From assembly GCA_944376035.1 (NCBI GenBank), contig CALWBJ010000141.1, positions 1 through 5,666 on the forward strand: a stretch of DNA of 5,666 nucleotides. Reading direction: 5' to 3'. Below the pieces are notes generated by a model that had not been told where the DNA came from, searched no databases, and worked only from the letters and a program-made list of their open reading frames with translations. This document shows positions 1-5,316 of this stretch, one piece after another (within the stretch, counting starts at the first letter, position 1; every line of letters starts with the position of its first letter). This DNA comes from an uncultured Clostridia bacterium. GTDB taxonomy: Bacteria > Bacillota > Clostridia > Christensenellales > Borkfalkiaceae. The position numbers were made by a program, and so were the translations under genes.

Positions 1-33
1 TACCACAGATTTGTATGAACTCTTCTTTTTTTC

Positions 34-48
34 TAAGTGTTGCACTTA
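34..48. repeat. Short perfect dyad TAAGTG-TTG-CACTTA
   Basis: Six-base arms at 34-39 and 43-48 flank a 3-base centre. A TATAAT hexamer lies just to the right (53-58), but no matching -35 box is visible. It may be an operator or a chance palindrome in AT-rich spacer. No gene can be supported between the window edge and the hairpin at 72-105. Confidence 0.25.
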
Positions 49-63
49 ATAGTATAATTCACC

Positions 64-105
64 TAAAAAACTAACCCGCCGCCCGAATTTTCGGGCGGCG
101 GGTTA
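64..105 (-). terminator. Strong rho-independent terminator of the 204-680 gene
   Basis: A perfect 15-bp GC-rich stem (72-86 with 91-105) closes a 4-base loop. Read on the minus strand it is followed after one base by six T residues (65-70), the classic intrinsic terminator form. It lies about 100 bases past the stop of the membrane protein gene. The plus-strand side is also T-rich (107-120), so it could stop transcription arriving from the left as well. Confidence 0.85.
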
Positions 106-174
106 AACTTTTAATATTTTTTATTAACTAAAAATTTTTTATCAGATAAACTCAAAAAAACTTTAATCGCGTTC

Positions 175-190
175 TTAACGCAAGCGTTAA
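175..190. repeat. Small hairpin in the 3' untranslated region
   Basis: Arms TTAACGC (175-181) and GCGTTAA (184-190) are perfect complements with a 2-base centre, or 6 bp with a 4-base loop. No T-tract follows on either strand. It would fold in the RNA between the stop codon at 204 and the main terminator. It may be a 3'-end processing or stability element, or incidental. Confidence 0.3.
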
Positions 191-203
191 AATCAGATTT
201 CGT

Positions 204-680
204 TTATCTTATAAAAGTTTTCGCGGCAAGCACAAGTGCTGCAAGTATGCTCGAAATTGCCGCGATAATAGCGCCTACGGCAAGAGACCTGTCAAATATG
301 CTTGTTCCGGACGCCGTAACAACAAAATTCGGCATAAGGAATAGCATAACCGCTCCGGCAATAAAGAGCAGTAACGCCAAACCGTTTATAAGCATGCTGC
401 CTTTATTCGCTATAAGCGCAAGCACAAATCCCGCAATCGGCAACAAATACGCGATAAGCGCGCCTATGCTGAAATTAAGTACCGCCAACTCGGTGTTTTC
501 CACATTATATCCGAATATAATCTGAAAACCCGTGTAAGAACCTATTTCCGTCCCTATTACAGGTACGGACGTAACTACGTTTTCCACAAATGCCATGCCC
601 ACCGTAAGAGCGGTAAAAAGCAACACTCCGAAAATTCCGTACGAATACAAATAATCTTTTTTCCTTCTTTTTCTGGCCAT
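204..680 (-). CDS. Unrecognised four-helix membrane protein
   Basis: I do not recognise this 158-residue protein. It opens with a basic cytoplasmic tail (MARKRRKKD), followed by four hydrophobic segments at about residues 14-34, 66-90, 94-118 and 131-154. A polar loop of some 30 residues (35-65), rich in Gly, Thr and aromatics, separates helices 1 and 2 and should face outside by the positive-inside rule. Helices 2-4 are linked by very short turns. No catalytic or metal-binding motif is visible. The ATG is supported by AGGAG (686-690) five bases upstream. The gene is a single-gene unit with its own consensus sigma-A promoter and strong terminator, separate from the sporulation cluster upstream. 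A small accessory or stress membrane protein is possible, but the sequence gives no function. Confidence 0.8.
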   Translation of the reverse strand: MARKRRKKDYLYSYGIFGVLLFTALTVGMAFVENVVTSVPVIGTEIGSYTGFQIIFGYNVENTELAVLNFSIGALIAYLLPIAGFVLALIANKGSMLINGLALLLFIAGAVMLFLMPNFVVTASGTSIFDRSLAVGAIIAAISSILAALVLAAKTFIR

Positions 681-685
681 AACTT

Positions 686-690
686 CTCCT
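686..690 (-). promoter_or_regulatory. Ribosome binding site of the 204-680 gene
   Basis: Minus-strand AGGAG lies 5 bases before the ATG and fixes the start at 680. Confidence 0.8.
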
Positions 691-693
691 TTT

Positions 694-713
694 TACGGTT
701 AATAATAACCGTA
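694..713. promoter_or_regulatory. Perfect dyad in the leader of the membrane protein gene; possible operator or RNA hairpin
   Basis: Arms TACGGTTA (694-701) and TAACCGTA (706-713) are an exact 8-bp inverted repeat around a 4-base centre. The dyad lies just upstream of the ribosome binding site, about +33 to +52 from the predicted start of transcription. A further copy of the GGTTA half-site, within GGTTATTAT at 742-750, overlaps the predicted transcription start. As DNA this could be a repressor operator with an auxiliary site. As RNA it would be a hairpin next to the ribosome binding site. Confidence 0.45.
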
Positions 714-752
714 TACGATTTTTTACCTCTTAACGTTTTAAGGTTATTATCT

Positions 753-781
753 ATTATATTCCCCGCCGCCCGCTATGTCAA
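753..781 (-). promoter_or_regulatory. Perfect-consensus sigma-A promoter for the 204-680 gene
   Basis: On the minus strand, TTGACA (776-781) and TATAAT (753-758) are separated by exactly 17 bases, an ideal housekeeping promoter. Transcription should start near 746, giving a leader of about 65 nt. The spacer is unusual: 13 of its 17 bases are G or C in an otherwise AT-rich region. Confidence 0.85.
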
Positions 782-825
782 GACTAATCCTAAAATAATT
801 TAATAAAAATTATTATCAACAGTTA

Positions 826-864
826 AGCGCGCCTCCGACTAAGTTATAAAGTCGGAGGCGCGCT
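826..864 (-). terminator. GC-rich hairpin, probable end of the spoIIR-sleB-ypeB transcript
   Basis: A perfect 15-bp stem (826-840 with 850-864) closes a 9-base loop, 141 bases past the ypeB stop and before the next promoter. The minus-strand sequence after the stem is T-rich only further on (about 800-815), so the U-tract is weak. A terminator is the likeliest role, perhaps an imperfect one or a 3'-end protecting hairpin. Confidence 0.55.
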
Positions 865-1004
865 GATTAAAATTCACTGTATTTACCGACCCGAAAAATA
901 TCATTTTATTGCATTTACAGTCTTGTAAGATAACTTGCAATATAATTTTATATTTTTCAAATTTTCGATATAATACCATGCTGTTTTTTTATTTTTGAAT
1001 TTAA

Positions 1005-2891
1005 TTATATAAGAAGTCTTCCTTCGGTGGATTCTATTACTTTGAACATTTCCACCTGTCTTCCGCTGACCGCGTCTATATAAACATAGTAAGTCGAACC
1101 GTCGTATTCTCCGCTGAATTCATAACAAAGTTTTTCGGTTGTCCTTCCCACGGGGACAATTACAAGCCTGTCTGTGGCTATATTTATATTATGAGACACA
1201 TATCCTGCCGCCTGAGACGCAGTGAGTACGGGTTTACCGATAACTCTTTCGGTATGGTTGGTATAATATTCATTAGCCTCCATTCCGATGACCGTCGCGC
1301 TTGCCGCGCACACTCTTATCTTTATAAGGTCGGAATAGATTATTACTCCGTCCTGTTCGCAGGCATAATTTATGGTGTAAACGTTGTTTGCAAGATTTAT
1401 CCATACGGGTTTCATATTATGAATACCGTTAAGACTTAAAAACTCATCGGCTTTACCGACGGCATATTCTTCGCCGTAATTTATATCGTCGCACATTCCG
1501 CCGTAATCGAACATTATAAGTTTTCCGCCTGTTTTGGAAATCTGCGCGTAAAGTATTTCTCCCTTAACGGTTGCCTGAACGTTATAACACTTGATATCCG
1601 CATTTGCTTCGCCCATACTCTCAACGTTTTCAAGTCCGTACTCTCCGAATATCTCCTTAAACCTGTCCCTGGCAGTCATTGCGTCTATTTCTTCGCCGGA
1701 AAGTCCTTTGATTTCTTTCCTGTCCTGACCGTCAGAGAAAGGTCCGTCATAAATCAGTTCGGGATAACTTACCGAAAGATTCTGAAGTTCGTTAAAATTG
1801 GCTATAACTATATTGTTTTTTGCATTTTCGTCCATTTTGGAAAAGGAAAAATCCGTTCCGATACTGTTTATAGTTCTCTGCAAAGACTCTTTAAAAGTAC
1901 GGTTTGCATTATATAACTGCATAAGTCCTGCCAAATCTGACTGGGTAAGAGATTCTCCCGCAGCGATTTTGTTATTCAGATATTTTGAAAAATCGCCTAT
2001 CTGATTTATGAGTTTTGTGGTATAGTACTTGCTTTCGTCGTGAAGCGGCAATTGCTGCAAATCATTCTCCGCAAGTTCGCTGTTTATGGCCGTATCCACA
2101 AGGTATTTTTGAAGAGCGGCCTTATCGCTTGTCGCGAGCGCTTTGCTGAGATTGAAATCGATATTATCTACCTGTTCAACCGTATCGTAGAAAGACTTTC
2201 TGTAAATATCTTCCATAATGATATCGTTTTTTTCCGGCATAATAAAAGTAAAGGTGAGAACGGAAGCAAGTACGAGGGTTACGCAACCTAAGGATATTAC
2301 CGCCGCAAGCCAGCCGCCGTAATCTTTCCCGTTTTGTCTTTCCTTGGCTCTTTTTTCTTTTTCAGCCCTCTTTTGTTCAAGTCTTTCACGTTTCTGTTGA
2401 GCCTTCATTTCTCTTTTTTCGTTAAGGATTCTTTCCTTCTCGGCTTTTTCTGCGGCTATACGCGCTTTTCTTTCTTCGGCAGTTTCGTTTTTAAGCATTT
2501 CCATGCGTGCTTTTTGCGCCTCCGCCCGCTGCTGCCTGGTGGCAAGACGCTCTGCTCTTTTTTTATTTTTTTCTCTTAAAGCGGCAGCCTTGATTTTTTC
2601 CTGTTCGGCTTTTTTAAGCGCCTTTTGCTTTGCCGCTTCTACGCGCTTTTCGGCACGCATTCTCTCGCGCTCGGCTTTTGCACGCTCTTTGTTTTCTTTC
2701 TTTTCCAAACGCATCGCGGCTTTTCTTGCCCTTTCGCGTTCGGCATTTTTTATCTTCTTTGCTTTTTCCGAGGCTTTTACAGAAGATTTTTTCTTGCTCT
2801 TTTTTACAGAAGTTTTTTGTTTATCGTTTTTTGAGTTTTCATGCATTATCTTTTCCGCTTTTTCTACGGCGTTGTTTTTATTCTCTTCCAT
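1005..2891 (-). CDS. ypeB: YpeB-type germination protein with a long charged N-terminal extension
   Basis: YpeB is a spore membrane protein that stabilises and localises the cortex-lytic enzyme SleB, whose gene is directly upstream. Residues 1-190 are an extension very rich in Lys, Arg, Glu and Ala, probably a long charged helix. One membrane anchor follows (about 193-217), then a helical extracytoplasmic domain (220-375) with the family signature YPELIYDGPFSDG (376-388), then PepSY-like repeats from about 400 to 617 ending in YYVYIDAVSGRQVEMF. The 628 residues exceed the usual length of about 450, and the excess matches the extension. The first ATG has AGGAGG (2898-2903) six bases upstream, so the extension should be translated. 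By family topology the extension lies in the forespore cytoplasm and the C-terminal part faces the cortex side. The family call is firm; the role of the extension is unknown. Confidence 0.93.
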   Translation of the reverse strand: MEENKNNAVEKAEKIMHENSKNDKQKTSVKKSKKKSSVKASEKAKKIKNAERERARKAAMRLEKKENKERAKAERERMRAEKRVEAAKQKALKKAEQEKIKAAALREKNKKRAERLATRQQRAEAQKARMEMLKNETAEERKARIAAEKAEKERILNEKREMKAQQKRERLEQKRAEKEKRAKERQNGKDYGGWLAAVISLGCVTLVLASVLTFTFIMPEKNDIIMEDIYRKSFYDTVEQVDNIDFNLSKALATSDKAALQKYLVDTAINSELAENDLQQLPLHDESKYYTTKLINQIGDFSKYLNNKIAAGESLTQSDLAGLMQLYNANRTFKESLQRTINSIGTDFSFSKMDENAKNNIVIANFNELQNLSVSYPELIYDGPFSDGQDRKEIKGLSGEEIDAMTARDRFKEIFGEYGLENVESMGEANADIKCYNVQATVKGEILYAQISKTGGKLIMFDYGGMCDDINYGEEYAVGKADEFLSLNGIHNMKPVWINLANNVYTINYACEQDGVIIYSDLIKIRVCAASATVIGMEANEYYTNHTERVIGKPVLTASQAAGYVSHNINIATDRLVIVPVGRTTEKLCYEFSGEYDGSTYYVYIDAVSGRQVEMFKVIESTEGRLLI

Positions 2892-2897
2892 TTAAGT

Positions 2898-2903
2898 CCT
2901 CCT
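2898..2903 (-). promoter_or_regulatory. ypeB ribosome binding site overlapping the sleB stop
   Basis: A perfect AGGAGG lies 6 bases before the ypeB ATG and shares base 2903 with the sleB TAA stop (2903-2905). It confirms the long N-terminal start and suggests coupled translation of sleB and ypeB. Confidence 0.85.
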
Positions 2904-3601
2904 TATATGGCAAACACGTGTCTGCCGATAGTACCAGTGGTCTTTCTCGAAAAAATCCACTGACTGGTCGCGGTTACCGGATTATAGTAATACAATGCGC
3001 CGTAAGTGGGATCCCAGCCGTTCATGGCGTCTATAGCGGCCTTCCTAGCCGTTTCGTTCGGTGTAAGGTTTATCTGACCGTCGTCAACCGCGGTAAACGC
3101 AAATCTCTGATAGATAACGCCCGACATGGTGTTCGGGAAAGACGAACTTCTGATTCTGTTCATAACGACAGCGCCGACAGCCACCTGTCCGACATAACTT
3201 TCTCCTCTCGCTTCTCCGTAAATCAGCCTTGCGAGAAGGGTTATATCCGCATTACTGTAACCGCTTGTCGAACTGCCCGAACTGCTACTACCGGAAGTTA
3301 TACCCATTGCGGCGAGCGTCTTAGGGCCTGCTTTACCGTCAACTGTAAGATTGTTTTTCCTTTGAAAATATTTAACTGCGGCAACCGTCTTGGAGCCGTA
3401 AATTCCGTCCACCGCACCGGTATAATATCCCCAGTTTTTAAGTTTTTGCTGAATGGTCTTTACAGTGCTGCCCGTACTGCCCTGCTGATACACCGCAGCG
3501 TAAGCCGGCTGAGTAACGCCCGGCGCCGCAAGCGAAGCAATCCCGAAGCCTACGGTGCAAACCATAAGAACCATAGCGATTGTCTTTAAAATTTTCTTCA
3601 T
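2903..3601 (-). CDS. sleB: Spore cortex-lytic enzyme SleB
   Basis: SleB is a lytic transglycosylase that cleaves muramic-lactam-containing cortex peptidoglycan at germination; it is stored in the spore with YpeB. The 232-residue protein has a signal peptide with probable cleavage after AYA (residue 35), a peptidoglycan-binding domain at about 40-100 (GSTGSTVKTIQQKL, VDGIYGSKT, FQRKNNLTVDGKAG) and a Gly/Ser linker at 102-114. The catalytic hydrolase-2 domain runs from about 115 to 232. The motif ARLIYGEARGE carries the presumed catalytic glutamate (E130), followed by AVVMNRI, FAFTAVDDGQ and ALYYYNP. It is shorter than the roughly 305-residue Bacillus enzyme, mostly through a shorter linker. 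Its ATG lies 8 bases after the spoIIR stop, with AGGAGG overlapping that stop; ypeB follows after 11 bases. It is probably expressed in the forespore, perhaps from a sigma-G promoter inside spoIIR. Confidence 0.95.
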   Translation of the reverse strand: MKKILKTIAMVLMVCTVGFGIASLAAPGVTQPAYAAVYQQGSTGSTVKTIQQKLKNWGYYTGAVDGIYGSKTVAAVKYFQRKNNLTVDGKAGPKTLAAMGITSGSSSSGSSTSGYSNADITLLARLIYGEARGESYVGQVAVGAVVMNRIRSSSFPNTMSGVIYQRFAFTAVDDGQINLTPNETARKAAIDAMNGWDPTYGALYYYNPVTATSQWIFSRKTTGTIGRHVFAI

Positions 3602-3605
3602 TTTT

Positions 3606-3611
3606 CCTCCT
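3606..3611 (-). promoter_or_regulatory. sleB ribosome binding site overlapping the spoIIR stop
   Basis: Minus-strand AGGAGG lies 4 bases before the sleB ATG. Its first two bases are the last two bases of the spoIIR TAG stop (3610-3612). Ribosomes finishing spoIIR would be placed to restart on sleB. Confidence 0.85.
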
Positions 3612-4140
3612 ATTTTTCTCTGCTCATAAAATCGTTTATTATGTCTATAATTTTGCTTCTGTAAACGTAATTTCCGTTACCCTCGGTAAAACAAAGGGGC
3701 GGATAAACCACACACCACCAGTTATCACCGGTACCTGAGCCGAGATTTATTATAAGCGCGTCGTAAAAGCCGCTTTCCAGAACCAGTCCGGCGTATTTAC
3801 GCGTCGGAAACTGCTCGTTTTTCACTCCCGCATCAGAAGTGTAAGAAAATCCGTTTTCTTTAAGCACTCTATCCGCTACGTCTTCTATTCCGCCAAGCCG
3901 GTCGGTAAGAAGATGCTCCGCATCGGAAAAGGTTTTGCAGTCTGCTATAAACGGGGTGAGATATTCAACCACCGCTTCTTTAACCTTATACTTTACCGAC
4001 TGATCGATGTTGTCGTTGGAATTTGCGCGGATATGTATTCTCAGATATTCGGTTCTCGTATTGTTTTCCGTGAGAGTTAAACCCACCGCGGACAAAATTA
4101 TTATGGCTAAACCAAGAAAAACTATGCAGATTTTTTTCAT
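3610..4140 (-). CDS. spoIIR: Stage II sporulation protein R
   Basis: SpoIIR is made in the forespore, exported into the intermembrane space, and activates the SpoIIGA protease that processes pro-sigma-E in the mother cell. This 176-residue protein has a hydrophobic export segment (about 5-24), then the family signature LRIHIRANSNDNIDQSVKYK (33-52), FPTRKYAGLVLESG (111-124) and GDNWWCVVYPPLCF (138-151). It is shorter than the roughly 220-residue Bacillus protein but keeps all conserved blocks. I chose the ATG at 4138-4140. An in-frame TTG two codons upstream (4144-4146) would give 178 residues, but it sits only 4 bases from GGAG (4151-4154), whereas the ATG lies 10 bases away. sleB and ypeB follow closely downstream, an unusual coupling of an early signalling gene with germination genes. 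A sigma-F-like promoter is present upstream. Confidence 0.93.
   Translation of the reverse strand: MKKICIVFLGLAIIILSAVGLTLTENNTRTEYLRIHIRANSNDNIDQSVKYKVKEAVVEYLTPFIADCKTFSDAEHLLTDRLGGIEDVADRVLKENGFSYTSDAGVKNEQFPTRKYAGLVLESGFYDALIINLGSGTGDNWWCVVYPPLCFTEGNGNYVYRSKIIDIINDFMSREK
3637..3666 (-). promoter_or_regulatory. Candidate sigma-G promoter for sleB-ypeB inside the 3' end of spoIIR
   Basis: On the minus strand CATAATA (3637-3643) matches the published sigma-G -10 pattern CATNMTA in full. It is preceded at 18 bases by GTTTA (3662-3666), which matches the -35 pattern GHATR at four of five positions. Transcription would start near 3630, about 30 bases before the sleB start, just ahead of its ribosome binding site. 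The site lies in coding sequence, so chance cannot be excluded. Confidence 0.4.
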
Positions 4141-4179
4141 TTTCAATTAACTCCGTCATATTTTGTTATTCAACACACA

Positions 4180-4209
4180 AGTTATTGACGGATATTTTAA
4201 TTTTTATAC
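4180..4209 (-). promoter_or_regulatory. Candidate sigma-F-type promoter for spoIIR
   Basis: On the minus strand GTATA (4205-4209) is a perfect forespore-type -35 element. After a standard 15-base spacer comes GTCAATAACT (4180-4189), a partial match to the sigma-F -10 pattern GGNNANANTN. Start of transcription would be near 4173, giving a leader of about 33 nt. No TTGACA-TATAAT pair was found closer to the gene, which agrees with a sporulation-specific promoter. Confidence 0.4.
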
Positions 4210-4455
4210 TTTAATTTTTTATTTTTACACAACATATTTTATAAAATATTATTCATGCAGAGTAGGTATTTTTTCCATGCTGATTTTTTGCTTATTCTGA
4301 GTTGCGATAAAAATTCGCTCACTTTGTCAGAAGTGAAACTTAGTATCTTAGCAATATCTTATTATTTTATAAAACCATGATTTTTGCTATCATCTGCAAC
4401 TTCGATAATGAAATTATGAAAATTTATTTTTATCATTTAATTAAAACGATTTAAA

Positions 4456-4509
4456 AAATATTTACGGCGGTGCGCCCGAAAGCAATTTGCTTTAGGGCGC
4501 ACCGCCGTA
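4456..4509 (-). terminator. Long intrinsic terminator hairpin downstream of the redox-protein gene
   Basis: A perfect 15-bp GC-rich stem (4463-4477 with 4495-4509) is extended, after one mismatch, by a second 6-bp stem (4479-4484 with 4488-4493) and a 3-base loop. On the minus strand AATATTTTTT follows directly, so it should end the transcript of the 4717-5160 gene and insulate the spoIIR promoter. Four T residues follow on the plus strand, so it may act in both directions. Confidence 0.75.
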
Positions 4510-4716
4510 TTTTATTTACAATCTGAATTTTATTACTGACTTTTTTAAAAAAAGAATAAAACCCTATTACTTATTTATGATTTTTTAATTATAAATCAGT
4601 ATCAAATCCTATAAAATTTTAAAACTTCGTTTTATTCATGATTTTATTGTTTATAAAACTAAAAATTAAATATTTACGTCTTATATTTAAACAAAAAAAT
4701 CAAGAAATCAAAAGGT

Positions 4717-5160
4717 TTATTCTTCTATATATTTCTGCGCTATTTCAGCCGCTAAACGGCAAAGTTCCGCACAGGGACGTTTTTTATAATATTCCGCAGT
4801 TCTTTTTTCGGGACAGGGCGAAGTGTCGCTCGCGCAAGGTCCTTTAAGAAGTTCTGCACATATCAAAGACCCCGTTTCGGCTTTAAACTCGGCACACGCT
4901 TTCTGAACTATTACATAAATCCCGCCCTTGTCTTCCCCGTCGGAAAGAAGCGCGCTTAAAACCATCGTCATTCCCGATACCGCACCGCATACAAGTCTCT
5001 GGCGCGAAAGTCCGCCTCCGAAACCGATTGACAGTTTTTTCAGTTCCGCCTCTTTTACGCCTAAGCGCGCTTCAATAAGGTCCTTGAATGCACAAACAAC
5101 CGCGACCGTGCAGTTATATCCCTCTTTAAATAATTTCTCCGCTTCTGCCCCTCTGTCCAT
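4717..5160 (-). CDS. C_GCAxxG_C_C family putative redox-active protein
   Basis: This 147-residue protein fits a family of about 140 residues, common in anaerobes, with four conserved cysteines and a CGAxxG motif. Members are thought to be redox-active, but the reaction is not established. Visible landmarks are the N-terminal GYNCTVAVVCAF (C17, C23), GFGGGLSRQRLVCGAVSG (C58, with the CGAxxG motif at 58-63), GSLICAELLKG (C101) and the C-terminal RPCAELCRLAAEIAQKY (C130, C134). It has nine cysteines in total, including a clustered group at C101, C109 and C116, more than the family minimum. There is no signal peptide or membrane segment, so it is probably cytoplasmic. AGGAG (5167-5171) lies about 6 bases before the ATG. 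It stands alone, ending in the hairpin at 4456-4509. No transporter partner is visible in the window, although family members often sit near transporter genes. Confidence 0.88.
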   Translation of the reverse strand: MDRGAEAEKLFKEGYNCTVAVVCAFKDLIEARLGVKEAELKKLSIGFGGGLSRQRLVCGAVSGMTMVLSALLSDGEDKGGIYVIVQKACAEFKAETGSLICAELLKGPCASDTSPCPEKRTAEYYKKRPCAELCRLAAEIAQKYIEE

Positions 5161-5232
5161 AATTTTCTCCTTGCCTGTTTCTAAATGCTAACTATATTAT
5201 GTTATATTTATATTTATATTATTTACATTTCT

Positions 5233-5253
5233 ATTATATTAACGTTTATAAAC
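5233..5253. promoter_or_regulatory. TATAAT box and adjacent palindrome upstream of the redox gene
   Basis: The minus strand has a perfect TATAAT (5233-5238) without a recognisable -35 box at 16-18 bases. A 10-bp palindrome GTTTATAAAC (5244-5253) occupies the spacer position, where an activator or repressor dimer could bind. This is a possible proximal promoter for 4717-5160, alternative to the one at 5393-5421. Confidence 0.3.
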
Positions 5254-5283
5254 TACTTATTCAGTATCTGATTTTCCCTTTAA

Positions 5284-5316
5284 AATTCAAAAAGCAATAA
5301 ACACCGTTTACTGCTT
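5284..5316 (-). terminator. Low-GC terminator-like hairpin upstream of the redox gene
   Basis: In minus-strand RNA, AAGCAGUAAAC (5306-5316) pairs with GUUUAUUGCUU (5292-5302), 11 pairs including one G-U, around a 3-base loop. The helix runs straight into UUU, then GAAUUUU. The wobble pair works only in the minus-strand RNA; the plus-strand RNA would have an A-C mismatch. It either ends a short RNA started at about 5386 or is an attenuator in the leader of 4717-5160. Confidence 0.5.

Larger units (their letters stand above)
681..1004. other. Gene-free spacer between ypeB and the membrane protein gene
   Basis: This 324-base AT-rich spacer holds the promoter, leader dyad and ribosome binding site of the left gene (681-781) and the hairpin at 826-864. 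The 140 bases after the ypeB stop contain only weak pairings, for example TATTGCA (907-913) with TGCAATA (936-942) and ACTGTA (876-881) with TACAGT (916-921). No small gene with a ribosome binding site was seen. Confidence 0.6.
4147..4716. other. 570-base gene-free spacer
   Basis: Very AT-rich. From the left it holds the spoIIR ribosome binding site (GGAG, 4151-4154), the candidate sigma-F promoter (4180-4209), a stretch without clear signals and the terminator (4456-4509). To the right lies the 207-base 3' untranslated region of the redox gene. Minor items are a short hairpin (TCACTT 4319-4324 with AAGTGA 4331-4336) and two similar CCATG...ATTTTTTGCT-like stretches near 4275 and 4376, which may be relics of a duplication. 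No open frame with a ribosome binding site was seen. Confidence 0.55.

Noticed and set aside
1..18. Possible last codons of a plus-strand gene entering from the left
   Set aside because: Stops occur in all three frames within the first 75 bases, so any tail is too short to identify.
53..58. TATAAT on the plus strand near the left edge
   Set aside because: There is no -35 box at 16-18 bases, and it would read straight into the hairpin at 72-105.
2503..2895. Plus-strand open frame of 130 codons opposite the ypeB extension
   Set aside because: It is a low-complexity Ser/Phe/Ala product mirrored from AAA/GAA/GCx codons of the real gene, with no ribosome binding site.
2630..3589. Plus-strand open frame of 319 codons opposite sleB and ypeB
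   Set aside because: It starts with TTG, lacks a ribosome binding site, and lies antisense to two firmly identified genes; its Phe/Ser/Arg-rich product is what a Lys/Glu-rich gene gives on the opposite strand.
4144..4146. TTG as the spoIIR start
   Set aside because: It is only 4 bases from a modest GGAG, while an ATG two codons later has comfortable spacing and begins the usual MKK export signal; the TTG remains a minor possibility.
4275..4400. Diverged direct repeat with CCATG and ATTTTTTGCT-like segments plus GTTGC/GCAAC pairing
   Set aside because: Similarity is short and gapped in AT-rich sequence; no terminal repeats, target duplication or coding remnant supports a mobile element.
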